From the NCBI GenBank assembly GCA_041391125.1, contig JAWKON010000017.1, positions 71,732-135,731 of the forward strand: DNA of 64,000 nucleotides, read 5' to 3'. Position numbers and translations under genes: made by a program. Shown here piece after piece: positions 25,162-34,489 of this stretch. Every line of letters starts with the position of its first letter. The stretch's first letter is position 1. Below the pieces are notes generated by a model, which worked only from the letters and a program-made list of their open reading frames with translations, was not told where the DNA came from and ran no database searches. The DNA is from JACKBC01 sp041391125 (GTDB lineage Bacteria > Chloroflexota > Anaerolineae > Caldilineales > Caldilineaceae).

Positions 25162-27420
25162 CTACAAATAGCGCGCAACGCTATCTAAAAGTCTATCCAG
25201 ATCATAGGGTTTTTGTATAAAACTGGTGAAATTAGCCGTCTGGAGGCGGCTCATCACATCGCGTTCGTCATAGCCAGAGGTTAAAATAATCGGGATGTTT
25301 CTATCCAGTTGGCGCAAAGCTTGCAGCACGTCCTCCCCGCTCATGCCGGGCATGGAGAGATCCAGTATCACCACTTTGATATCTGTAGATTGCTCTTTGT
25401 AATAGTTGATCGCACTATGGCCGTCCGCCGCCGAAATCACCTCCAACCCCACCGAACTCAGCAGATCTATTGCAGCCTCGCGCACGGCTTCCTCATCATC
25501 CACTACCAAGACCCGCTCGCCCGCAAACTCGCGCGAATCCACAATATGTTCTGGGTGAATCGGTTCCTGATGGGAAAGCGACGCAGGAAATATCAGTTTG
25601 AAGGTAGTGCCTACATCCGGGCTGCTTTCAACGGCTAAACCGCCTTTATGGTTCCGTACAATTCCCAACACGCTCGCCAACCCTAAGCCACGGCCCGTAA
25701 ATTTGGTAGTAAAGAAGGGATCGAATATTTTGGAGATCGTCTCCACATCCATGCCACAACCATTATCCACTACTTGCAGCATTACATAGCTGCCGGAAGG
25801 TAGTCTATCGGGCATCCATTCGCTATAGTCGGCGTCTTCGGCAATTTGAACATGCTGTGCAACAATCGTAATCTGACCCTGCTTTTTGCCTATGGCGTCA
25901 GCGCCGTTGAGCAGCAGATTCATCAGTAGTTGCTGAATCTGCCCCGCATCCCCTCGGATGCAAGGCAAATTGCCGTCTATATCTAGTAGTACTTGTACGT
26001 TCTTGGGCAGTGCTGCCGAGAAGAGCTCCACATTGTTGCGAATGAGATGCCCCAGATCGGTAGGACTGATCTGAGTGAGGCTACGCCCAGTATAGTCGAG
26101 CATCTGTCGTGTTAGATGCATGGCCTGTTCAGTGGCCAGGATGGCTTTTTGAATGTGACTGGACAATGGGTCCGTGGGCAAAACTTTAGTGAACATAAGC
26201 GAGTTTTGCGCCAAAATCGCCGTGAGCAGATTATTAAAATCGTGCGCGACGCCACCGGCAAAAAGTCCCAGACTTTCCAACTTTTGCGCCTGGCGCATGG
26301 CAATCTCGGTGCGGCGGTGATCACTGATGTCGGTTGTCGTTAGGATAAAACCTGAAAGCTCATCATTAGATTTAATAGCGGCTAGCCGGTGCATATAGTA
26401 GAGCGTTCCGGTGGACGTGTCTCGTTGAGTTTCAAATATAGCTACCTGCCCAGTCTTTTGGGCATGCTCCACAGCATTTTCCAAGATGCGTCGGTACTCT
26501 TCGGTCTCACAAAGAGCATATATCGATTCTCCCCCCGCCACATGCAGCGTAAATTCATCATCCATAAGGCGATTAACAAAAGTAATCGTACCTTCGGTTG
26601 AAAAGGTTAAGATGCGATCTGGCGCGCTATTCACCAGGGAACGCCACTTTGCTTCCGACTGTTGCAATGCATCCAGCACCGATTGACGTTTATCTGCTTC
26701 CAACTGTAACTGTTTATTGGCTTCTTTCAGTTCAGATGTGCGCTGCTCAACAAGGCCCTCAAGTTGATTCTGATTTTCTTCTAGCAGCTTTTGGTGCTGG
26801 CGTAATTTTCTATTAGATATTTCCAACGCCTGTGCAATTTGCTCAATTTGTTGTAATGCATCTTGATTTTTTCTCAATAATATATGCAAGATAAACCCAC
26901 TAGTTAGGAGTCCAGTTAAAATGCTCACCAAATCAGCTAAATCACTTAGAAAATTTGTGCTTACTGACTTGTCGGCAATAGAGTGTGTGTATATGAAGGC
27001 GCCAGTCATCAAAAAGAAGGCCAAGCTTAAGAAAGTGAGAAGACCGTAGCTGCCAAAGAACAACCCTGCGATGGTAACAATTACTACATAACCGATTGCA
27101 TTTGGCAAACTAACAGTTTGGCCTATGGTCAAATAGCCAAAGGTATTTACAATGAATAATACAGATAAGATGATAAAGCCAGCCAAGCGGATACGTCGAG
27201 TATGGACAATAAAAATGGTTAGAAACGTAATGGCAAGACTGGAGGTATCTATAAAGAAGAGGACTGATTTTTCCTCTCCACTTATGACAAGGGCGGTACT
27301 TAAAACAGATAATGCAGCCGCCACAAGCCAAAGAGAAGCAATGAACCAGCGGACCAATTCCTGTGACGGTTCCTTGGAATTTACAGAAAACGAAAATAAT
27401 TGTTTAACCGACGACAACAT
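25162..27420 (-). CDS. Hybrid sensor histidine kinase (membrane, coiled coil, PAS, HisKA, HATPase, receiver)
   Basis: Membrane sensor with about six helices in residues 22-183. A coiled coil follows (about 185-255, KLLEENQNQLEGLVEQRTSEL region), then a PAS domain (about 258-370). The transmitter has the H-box GGVAHDFNNLLTAI (H393), N-box LLLNGADAI, G1 DNGCGMD, F-box FDPFFTTK and G2 GRGLGLASV. A C-terminal receiver carries the phospho-acceptor Asp in VVILDLSMPGMSG (D687) and Lys in IQKPYDL. All catalytic residues are present. No output regulator or partner is adjacent, so signal and targets are unknown. It converges with the diterpene pair, and GC is lower than in the flanking housekeeping genes. 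The start is ATG 27420. Confidence 0.92.
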   Translation of the reverse strand: MLSSVKQLFSFSVNSKEPSQELVRWFIASLWLVAAALSVLSTALVISGEEKSVLFFIDTSSLAITFLTIFIVHTRRIRLAGFIILSVLFIVNTFGYLTIGQTVSLPNAIGYVVIVTIAGLFFGSYGLLTFLSLAFFLMTGAFIYTHSIADKSVSTNFLSDLADLVSILTGLLTSGFILHILLRKNQDALQQIEQIAQALEISNRKLRQHQKLLEENQNQLEGLVEQRTSELKEANKQLQLEADKRQSVLDALQQSEAKWRSLVNSAPDRILTFSTEGTITFVNRLMDDEFTLHVAGGESIYALCETEEYRRILENAVEHAQKTGQVAIFETQRDTSTGTLYYMHRLAAIKSNDELSGFILTTTDISDHRRTEIAMRQAQKLESLGLFAGGVAHDFNNLLTAILAQNSLMFTKVLPTDPLSSHIQKAILATEQAMHLTRQMLDYTGRSLTQISPTDLGHLIRNNVELFSAALPKNVQVLLDIDGNLPCIRGDAGQIQQLLMNLLLNGADAIGKKQGQITIVAQHVQIAEDADYSEWMPDRLPSGSYVMLQVVDNGCGMDVETISKIFDPFFTTKFTGRGLGLASVLGIVRNHKGGLAVESSPDVGTTFKLIFPASLSHQEPIHPEHIVDSREFAGERVLVVDDEEAVREAAIDLLSSVGLEVISAADGHSAINYYKEQSTDIKVVILDLSMPGMSGEDVLQALRQLDRNIPIILTSGYDERDVMSRLQTANFTSFIQKPYDLDRLLDSVARYL

Positions 27421-28052
27421 CCACTTACACCTCGTTAAAAATATTTCACCACCTGCGACGCTGGCAACTGAAGACGCCTTGCTGCGCTGACTCCTATCAT
27501 TGGACAGCTAGCGGCAACTTACGGCAGACATGAACATAGCTGCAACAATATACATACTGAAACCGCGGATTTAGGCAAGGATGCGAAAGGTGTGGACAAC
27601 AGAGTGGGCATTGATGTGCAGAAAAATGGGTTCCACAGTACAGCCTTCATGGAGTAAAGTAAGTATACAGCAAGCTTAAAATACGTCAAAAATTGTAGTA
27701 GCAACATACATCATATGTAGAATTGTTTGCATAATATTATCTTTATCGTAATGATTTCGTTATTCTTTCGCAGCGTATATAAATCGTCAAGAAATGGACC
27801 GATTCGCAACAACCCATCCTCGCATGGCTCCGATTCCGAATACTCATCCAGCCTTATAATTATTTGATTTCGCCAAAATCAGCATAACGCACTATACTTT
27901 TCTATAAGCCAACTAATGATCAGTGGATCGCCACGGCAGGCGATGAGGCCGGATTCACCAACCGAGCCCATGCCTATATCGCCAACACCATTGCGGTATA
28001 CGGATTACAGTCATTTAAAACCTACAGAACTCCAAATCTTGATGAGGAAGGT
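27421..28052. other. AT-rich intergenic region with a possible gene remnant at its right end
   Basis: About 630 bases. The left 480 are AT-rich with no supported gene. From about 27912 to 28052 GC rises, and the frame of terC stays open upstream of its ATG (DQWIATAGDEAGFTNRAH ... VYGLQSFKTYRTPN). There is no start codon, and a stop lies just before it. This looks like a scrap of coding sequence, but I do not recognise it. Confidence 0.4.
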
Positions 28053-28850
28053 ATGGCCGAACTATTCACTACCACGAACCTAATTGCATTTCTAACGTTA
28101 ACCGTTCTTGAAATTGTGCTGGGCATTGACAACGTCATCTTTATCGCCATCTTGTCTAGCAAACTACCGGCAAGTCAGCAACAGCGCGCTCGCACTTTGG
28201 GCATTTCACTAGCGGTTATCTCGCGCGTTATTCTGCTGCTCGCCATCCGCTGGATTATGGGGCTAACCGCGCCGCTCTTTACCCTCCTCGGCAACACCAT
28301 ATCCGGCCGCGACGTGATTTTGCTCGTGGGTGGGCTTTTTCTGATTGGCAAAAGCACCTATGAAATCCACGAAAAGCTAGAGGGGGCCGAACACGCCCAT
28401 GCCAGCCAGACCGTTGCCACGATGGCCTCGGTTCTCATTCAAGTCATGCTCATTGACGTAGTCTTCTCACTGGATTCGGTCATCACGGCCGTGGGCATCT
28501 CGGGTGAACTCTGGGTCATGATTCCGGCGGTCATCATTGCCGCCGCGGTCATGCTCGGCTTTGCCGGCGCCATCAGCACCATTATCGAGCGCCACCCCAC
28601 GCTTAAAATTCTGGCGCTGGCTTTTCTCATCCTCATCGGTTCATTGCTGGTCATCGAAGGCTGGAATAGCGAAGCCGTTCACGAACTGCATCTGAAAAAC
28701 TATGTCTATTTTGCCATGGCGTTCTCGGTGATCATCGAACTGATCAACATTCGCGTGCGCAAAACTACAGCGCCCCCCGTTACCTTGCACAAACGCCCGG
28801 TAGCCGTACCGGTGGCCCAACCGAGCCGGCGCCGTAAGGGGAAAAAATAG
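28053..28850 (+). CDS. TerC family integral membrane protein
   Basis: Seven or so transmembrane helices with the two TerC signature segments: EIVLGIDNVIFIAIL near residue 20 and LIDVVFSLDSVITAVG near residue 133. Both hold the conserved membrane Asp residues. The family includes Alx/YgdQ-type manganese or metal-homeostasis exporters that work at the secretion machinery. The tellurium label is historical. The 265-residue length is normal, with a short basic tail (PSRRRKGKK). 'gaggaagg' lies next to the ATG. It is transcribed alone as far as the sequence shows. Confidence 0.92.
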   Translation: MAELFTTTNLIAFLTLTVLEIVLGIDNVIFIAILSSKLPASQQQRARTLGISLAVISRVILLLAIRWIMGLTAPLFTLLGNTISGRDVILLVGGLFLIGKSTYEIHEKLEGAEHAHASQTVATMASVLIQVMLIDVVFSLDSVITAVGISGELWVMIPAVIIAAAVMLGFAGAISTIIERHPTLKILALAFLILIGSLLVIEGWNSEAVHELHLKNYVYFAMAFSVIIELINIRVRKTTAPPVTLHKRPVAVPVAQPSRRRKGKK

Positions 28851-28976
28851 GACGGTTATCAGTTCGCAATACGTGGCAAACTTACAGTATAATGTTTGAC
28901 ATATAGCGAAATCAGGGAGAAACCGTAGTTTGTAGAAATGGTTAGTGAACGCCGGTGGATAGGCTGCTGTAGTTCG

Positions 28977-29050
28977 CAGCCGTATCGAAACCAAGTGAAC
29001 GGGTCGACCCGCTTTGGTTTCGATACGGCCCAAACTGCCGGGCCTACTCA
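28977..29050. repeat. Dispersed repeat ('cgtatcgaaacc' family), copy 3, as an inverted repeat
   Basis: The arms 'gccgtatcgaaaccaa' and 'ttggtttcgatacggc' face each other around 'acgggtcgacccgc', followed by 'gggcctactcaacc'. It lies between terC and miaB. This copy carries both orientations, as if two single copies had joined head to head. Confidence 0.7.
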
Positions 29051-29178
29051 ACCGCCGCTGATCTGCGCGCATACTTGAACCGCCAAAGTATGGGTCTCAA
29101 ACTGATTTCACTATAGTTACAGTTTATAAATCCAATGGTAAACCCTGCCCGGCATACACCGGAGCACAGGAGAGAAAC

Positions 29179-30714
29179 ATGAACAATCAAGAGATCGTCT
29201 TATTAGACGAAACACCCGACGGCGAAGTTACGTATGAAGTGGCCACCGATGAGCGTTCCCTTTCACCAGAACATCAGGGACGCAAATACCACATCTGGAC
29301 CATTGGTTGCCAGATGAATGTAGCGGACAGCAATCACGTCGCCGCCGAACTGGAAAAAATCGGCTACGGCCCCACCAACAGTTTGGACGAGGCTGACGTG
29401 GTCGTGCTAAACACCTGCGTGGTGCGCCAAAGCGCTGAAAACAAAGCCATCGGCAAGCTGGGCAGCCTTAAGCCGTGGCGGCAAAAGCACCCTGAAGGCG
29501 CGTTGGCCCTCATGGGCTGTATGGTGGGCATCAAACCCAGCCAGCAACTTTTGGACGCCTACCCCTATGTGGACGTGTTCATGCCGCCCAGCGAATCCAC
29601 GCCGCTGGTCAACCACCTGCTGCGCGCTGAGATCGACGCCGAAATGGCCGCCATTGAGCGGGAGCAGATGGCCCAACGCTACCGCCTGCAAGACGACGCC
29701 ACCATGCAACCCATGCCCGGCGCCGCCCAATCGCTTAAGCATCTGGCGCTGGATGGCTACGTGCCGGTGACGGCGCATGTGCCCATTGTGTACGGATGCA
29801 GCCACGCCTGCACCTTCTGCATTATCCCCTTCCGCCGCGGCGTTGAGCGCAGCCGCCCCATTGCCGAAATCGTCAGCGAGGTGCGCGGGCTGGTGGCGCA
29901 AGGCGTGCGCGAAGTCACGCTGCTGGGCCAGATTGTGGACCGTTATGGCTATGACTGGCGTGAGGGTGGCCTGGGCAGCAGCCAGACTGTCAGCGCGTTC
30001 GACGGCTTGGCCGATGGCAACGTGCCGGACCTGGCCGATCTGCTGCGGGCCGTGCATGAGGTGGAAGGGCTGTGGCGCATCCGCTTTTTAACCAGCCACC
30101 CTAACTATATGACCGATCGGCTGCTGGAAACCGTGCGCGATCTGCCCAAAGTGTGCGAACACATCGAGGTTCCGATTCAGGCTGGTGATGATGACGTACT
30201 GGAGCGCATGCGCCGCGGCTATACCAATGCCGACTATCGCGCCCTGGTGCAACGCATCCGCACGATTATGCCCAACGCCGCCATTCATACCGACATCATC
30301 GTGGGCTTCTGCGGGGAAACGGCCGCCCAATTTGAGAAAACCTATGCCGTGCTGGCCGACTTAAAGATGGACAAGGCGCATCTCGCGCGCTACAGCCCAC
30401 GCCCCGGCACGGTCAGCGCTCGCCGCCTGGCCGATGATGTACCGGAAGTGGAAAAAGTGCGCCGGCACAAACGCCTGGAAGAGCTGCAGGAAGAGATTTG
30501 CACAGAAATCAACGCCCGCTTTTTGGGCGAAGTCGTGGAAATCCTGATCGAAGACCAACACAAAAACAAGTGGCGAGGACGCACCCGTCAGAACAAACTG
30601 GTCTTTGTCGAAAGCGCTCAACCGCTACACGGCCGCTTGATCGAGGCGCAGATCACCTGGACCGGACCTTGGAGTATGCAAGGCCGCTTTGTACGCGACG
30701 TATCGCCAACGTAA
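29179..30714 (+). CDS. miaB: tRNA-2-methylthio-N6-dimethylallyladenosine synthase MiaB
   Basis: Radical-SAM methylthiotransferase that modifies A37 of tRNAs reading UNN codons. The N-terminal UPF0004 domain supplies three Cys for the auxiliary cluster: C44 (TIGCQMNVADS), C80 (NTCVVR) and C114 (LMGCM). The radical-SAM motif CxxxCxxC is GCSHACTFCIIPFRRG (C207, C211, C214). A C-terminal TRAM domain follows from about residue 445. An extra helical stretch of about 45 residues (about 150-195, Glu/Met/Gln-rich) separates the first two domains. At 511 residues it is slightly long for the family. 'ggagag' precedes the ATG. RimO and MtaB paralogues differ in the first Cys context, so MiaB fits best. 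Confidence 0.93.
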   Translation: MNNQEIVLLDETPDGEVTYEVATDERSLSPEHQGRKYHIWTIGCQMNVADSNHVAAELEKIGYGPTNSLDEADVVVLNTCVVRQSAENKAIGKLGSLKPWRQKHPEGALALMGCMVGIKPSQQLLDAYPYVDVFMPPSESTPLVNHLLRAEIDAEMAAIEREQMAQRYRLQDDATMQPMPGAAQSLKHLALDGYVPVTAHVPIVYGCSHACTFCIIPFRRGVERSRPIAEIVSEVRGLVAQGVREVTLLGQIVDRYGYDWREGGLGSSQTVSAFDGLADGNVPDLADLLRAVHEVEGLWRIRFLTSHPNYMTDRLLETVRDLPKVCEHIEVPIQAGDDDVLERMRRGYTNADYRALVQRIRTIMPNAAIHTDIIVGFCGETAAQFEKTYAVLADLKMDKAHLARYSPRPGTVSARRLADDVPEVEKVRRHKRLEELQEEICTEINARFLGEVVEILIEDQHKNKWRGRTRQNKLVFVESAQPLHGRLIEAQITWTGPWSMQGRFVRDVSPT

Positions 30715-30737
30715 TCCACAAGAAACAAGTTCAGCCC

Positions 30738-30770
30738 AGGTGCGACGCACTTCGGAAGTGCGTCGCACCT
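30738..30770. terminator. Perfect hairpin between convergent genes
   Basis: Two exact 15-base arms ('aggtgcgacgcactt' and its complement) enclose a 'cgg' loop, between miaB (plus) and the fusion protein gene (minus). The long perfect stem could stop transcription from both sides. It shares the 'gtgcgac/gtcgcac' word with the hairpin at 11306. Confidence 0.7.
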
Positions 30771-30826
30771 AAATCTACAAGTTGTTTTTAAACGATTACA
30801 ACGGCTTGACGCAAGCCGCGCCCTGC

Positions 30827-33800
30827 TCACTCCTCGATTTCCAATTTTGCCCCGTGTCGGTCAAGCTCGGTCGTGGACAATTCGCGGCCAGGCAAGCTCT
30901 GCCCGTGGCGAATCTGCTCGGTGAGCGATTGGGCGTGCGCTTCCCAATAATTTTGCTGCTCCGTGGCGTGGATCAGCGCGGCGCGCTGTGCGGAGCGCGC
31001 GCTGTAAAAGAGCGCTTTTTTCCAGTTGCCAGCCTGCGTAAAGTGATGCGCCAACAGTTCGTTGGGCGCTTCCTGTTGGCCGTTGGCGCGCAATTCCAGC
31101 ACATTCCCCACCTGGGCGTGCAATTTTTGACGTGCGGCCGGGCCAATGTCGGTATAGAGCGCCGCCCGTATTTCATAATGCGTAAACCCCAATGCGTTAT
31201 TCCCCGGCATCTGCTGCACAATTCCGGTTTCAATGGCCGCATCCAGCAGATCCAGCACTGCGTTGACCGACAAACCGCTCAATTCACACAAATCTTGCAG
31301 CAAAAATATATCGCCGATGACGCTGGATTGTCGCAGCAGCGATTGCGTATCCGGGTTGAGCAGCCGGATGCGCCGCCAGATGGCGTCGCTAACGTTGGAG
31401 AAGGCGCGTAATTCGCGAACAGCCGGAAAGCGCCATTCACCATTGCTCATGGTGATCGAATCATCTTCCAGCAGCGCCTTGCCAAATTGAATGGCAAAAA
31501 GCGGATTGCCTTCCGATAGGCGGTGTACTTCCTGCGCCAAAGCCGGGGGTGCGGCCTGAGGCCAGGTATTGGCCAGCACCTGCCCAATTTCGGCCGCGTT
31601 CATGCGTTCCAAAGCAATTTGATAATAGACGCAATGGTGGGATAGATCGCGCAGCACGTGGCGCAGGGGGTGCTCCATATGCAGCCGAGTGTCATCATAG
31701 GTGCCAATGATCAGAAGACGAATGTCGGACAAGCAGTAGCCCAGGTATTTCAAAAGCTGCAATGTACTCTGATCCGCCCAGTGCAGATCTTCCAAAATGA
31801 GCAGACACGTGCGGTCATAAGTGGCGCGGGCCAGAAATTGAATGAGCGTTTTAGACACATCGCGTTTCTCGCCCGGGTCAGTATTGCCATTTCGCCGCGC
31901 CATGGGCGTCTCTGCCGGCGCCGATGTGCTTAAGAAATCGAAGGTGGGCAACGCGTCAGCGAGTTCGGGAAAAAGATACAGCATATCGCGTGCAAAACTA
32001 TCCAGACCTTGCGCCACCAATGCTTCGTCATCCAGCGCATCATCCATGATATGACGGGCAAAATTGAGCGGTTCATCGCGCAGCAGACCACGCATGGCGT
32101 CCAGAAATGGCTGAAACGCCGGGCTGCCGCGCATGGAAGAGCAGCTCCCGCTCATGACGCGCACGGAGCGCCCCTGGGCGGCAAAATGTTGCAGCAGGCT
32201 GGTTTTCCCAATGCCTGATTCGCCAAATACGAATGCTAGCTGTCCGGCGCCGGCGCGCGTATCGTCCAGCAGCGCTTGCAAAATGTGCAGCCCGCGTTTG
32301 CGCCCCACCAGCGTTGTGGGGGTGGCGGCGTCGGAACGGCGTTGGGCATTGACCAAACCGCGCACAATGTGGCGCACTTGGCTGACGCTGTCGTAGCGGT
32401 CGCGCGGCTGTTTGGCCAGCAGCTTCATCACCAGATGCTCAACAAAGATCGAAATATCGGGGTTCAACTCGCGCAGGGGAACAGGCGGCTGCTCTAAATG
32501 GGCGTGGATGATCTGCTGCCCCGAACCGCTAAACGGCATCTGTTCGGTCAACAGCCGATAGAGCACCACGCCCAATGTGTAGAGATCGGTGCGGGCGTCC
32601 AGCGGTTGCCCCAATATCTGCTCGGGGGCCAGATAGGCAATATCCAGAAAGAGCGGGTTGGCTTCGGTGAGCTTGCGCCCCGCTTCCAATAACGCCATGC
32701 CGTAGCCGCCCAGTTTGATGCCCGCACCGCTTACATAAATATTTTCCAGCCGCAAATTGCCGTGTATCAGACCGTGGCCGTGGCCATATTCCAGCACCGC
32801 CGTAATCGCATCCACAATTTCCAGGATAAACTCAATCTCGGCCGCGTCACCGATTTCCTGCAGCGCGGCATCCTGCACGATTTGCGCCAATGTGGCCCCC
32901 TCCACCGCTTCCTCAATCAAAAAAGTACGCGCATCTTCTGTATAAACATCGACCGCGTTGACCAAATGCCGATGCTGAATTTGGCGCAATTTATGGGCGC
33001 GGTTGAGCCACAGCGTGTCGAGCTGATGACTCAAAGAGGGTGAAAGCGAGTTGACAAACACCTTGCGGTCATTTTTCAGATCGGTCGCCACCAGCGTCAC
33101 CACCAGCGGATAGCGCTCAATGTGCTCCTGAATCAGATAGCGCCCGTCAATAATGTGGCCGGGCAAGTTGAGCGCCGCGCGGGCGTTCAGGGCATTAAAG
33201 GCCGCCACCCGCGTTGGATAAATGGCGAAATAGTCCAGATAGCCGCTCAGCTCAATAATATTGCGCACTTTGGGCGACGGACAAGCCAGCACCAGTTGCG
33301 CCGCTTCCCACTCGCGGTGCAGGTCCACCAGCGCTTTCAGCCCGGCGGTGGTCAAAATTTCCACACTGGAGAGGTCGATAATCGAATAGGTAAGCGCTTG
33401 CTGGTCGGTGAGCGCACGCAGTTGCTGTTTGAGCACCTCCACGCTGCGTTCATCGAAGACGCTGGTGGGCATCAATACGGTCGTGTCGCCGGCGGCAAAG
33501 AGACGCAAGCCAGCGGCGGCATCGGCTGACGTCAGATCCAGCGTCAGCCCTTCATAGGCCACCACCACCTCGCAACGGGGCAATCCGCTGCGCTGCTCCT
33601 GATATTGCAGCGCATCCTCCACGGCCTCTTCCAGTTGTTGGTCGGAAATGTAGGGGTTGTGATGGGCCAGCAGCAGCTTTTTGACCCCGGCCGCCCGCGC
33701 CAGATCCACCCCGATGAGCGCTGAACTGTGACCCCAATCCTCCTTGTCCCACACCTCGTTGAGCGTAAATTGGGCGTCAAAGAGCAGAGCATCGGCATCG

Positions 33801-34477
33801 CGGCAGAAATTGATAAAGGGCTGCACGCTGGCATCGGTCAACTCTTTATATTCGGCATCGTTCGCCACCACAAATGAGTTGTGCCGGTCATCAAAACGCA
33901 AGCTGTATGCTTTGCCCGGATGCACGTTGCAAATGGCGCGCACCGTCACATCGCCAACGGTGAACGGCTTGTCCACATCGATCTGCACATACTCAATCGT
34001 GGCGGCCATTTCGGAAAAAAGCACGGGGAAATAGATCGAGCGCTGCTGTTCAATCAACGCGCTGCGCAGATCGTGGACGCTGTAAATGCGAATGCGATTG
34101 CCCGGCACATACGCAGGCAGGAAAAAGGGGAAGCCTTGAATATGATCCCAGTGTGGGTGGCTAAAAAAGAGATGAATGGCGCCTTTGCCCTGGCCGCAAG
34201 GCCCCTTCATCAGCTCCTGGGCCAGCTCGCGGATGCCGCTGCCGGCGTCCACCACCATGGTGGTGGGGCCAGCCTGGATTTGGATGCAAGTGGTATTGCC
34301 GCCGGCCGTTCCCCGCTGCAATGGCGGCAGCGCCCGGACGTAGCGGGTCACGGCTTCGGCGTCCGTCGTATCCAGCGCCGGCATCTTGGTGATGGCCTGG
34401 ATGATTTTCTGTTCAACCTGCTCTGGCAACAGCGGCGTGGGGATAGAGCCCCGCGCGCCCCAAATAGTCACTTGCAT
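30827..34477 (-). CDS. Multidomain signalling protein: metallo-beta-lactamase + STAS + pseudokinase + AAA ATPase
   Basis: A 1216-residue fusion. (1) MBL-fold hydrolase, about 1-312, opening WGARGSIPTP, with complete metal ligands: HPHWDH (H107, H109, D111, H112), H186, D207 and H272. (2) STAS domain, about 322-432, with DLSSVEILTTAGLKAL; Thr 376/377 lie where anti-sigma antagonists carry the phosphorylated Ser. (3) Protein kinase fold, about 443-710, whose catalytic residues are all changed: the VAIK Lys is N476, HRD is HGN (572-574) and DFG is GYG (591-593). Structural motifs APE (617-619) and DLYTLG remain, so it is a pseudokinase. (4) STAND/AAA_16-type ATPase from about 720, with Walker A GESGIGKTS (752-760) and Walker B LLILEDLHWAD. 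A helical C-terminus follows. It lies 12 bases upstream of no partner but directly after the secreted choice-of-anchor gene. Substrate and signal are unknown. Confidence 0.85.
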   Translation of the reverse strand: MQVTIWGARGSIPTPLLPEQVEQKIIQAITKMPALDTTDAEAVTRYVRALPPLQRGTAGGNTTCIQIQAGPTTMVVDAGSGIRELAQELMKGPCGQGKGAIHLFFSHPHWDHIQGFPFFLPAYVPGNRIRIYSVHDLRSALIEQQRSIYFPVLFSEMAATIEYVQIDVDKPFTVGDVTVRAICNVHPGKAYSLRFDDRHNSFVVANDAEYKELTDASVQPFINFCRDADALLFDAQFTLNEVWDKEDWGHSSALIGVDLARAAGVKKLLLAHHNPYISDQQLEEAVEDALQYQEQRSGLPRCEVVVAYEGLTLDLTSADAAAGLRLFAAGDTTVLMPTSVFDERSVEVLKQQLRALTDQQALTYSIIDLSSVEILTTAGLKALVDLHREWEAAQLVLACPSPKVRNIIELSGYLDYFAIYPTRVAAFNALNARAALNLPGHIIDGRYLIQEHIERYPLVVTLVATDLKNDRKVFVNSLSPSLSHQLDTLWLNRAHKLRQIQHRHLVNAVDVYTEDARTFLIEEAVEGATLAQIVQDAALQEIGDAAEIEFILEIVDAITAVLEYGHGHGLIHGNLRLENIYVSGAGIKLGGYGMALLEAGRKLTEANPLFLDIAYLAPEQILGQPLDARTDLYTLGVVLYRLLTEQMPFSGSGQQIIHAHLEQPPVPLRELNPDISIFVEHLVMKLLAKQPRDRYDSVSQVRHIVRGLVNAQRRSDAATPTTLVGRKRGLHILQALLDDTRAGAGQLAFVFGESGIGKTSLLQHFAAQGRSVRVMSGSCSSMRGSPAFQPFLDAMRGLLRDEPLNFARHIMDDALDDEALVAQGLDSFARDMLYLFPELADALPTFDFLSTSAPAETPMARRNGNTDPGEKRDVSKTLIQFLARATYDRTCLLILEDLHWADQSTLQLLKYLGYCLSDIRLLIIGTYDDTRLHMEHPLRHVLRDLSHHCVYYQIALERMNAAEIGQVLANTWPQAAPPALAQEVHRLSEGNPLFAIQFGKALLEDDSITMSNGEWRFPAVRELRAFSNVSDAIWRRIRLLNPDTQSLLRQSSVIGDIFLLQDLCELSGLSVNAVLDLLDAAIETGIVQQMPGNNALGFTHYEIRAALYTDIGPAARQKLHAQVGNVLELRANGQQEAPNELLAHHFTQAGNWKKALFYSARSAQRAALIHATEQQNYWEAHAQSLTEQIRHGQSLPGRELSTTELDRHGAKLEIEE

Positions 34478-34489
34478 TTTTCAGATCGG

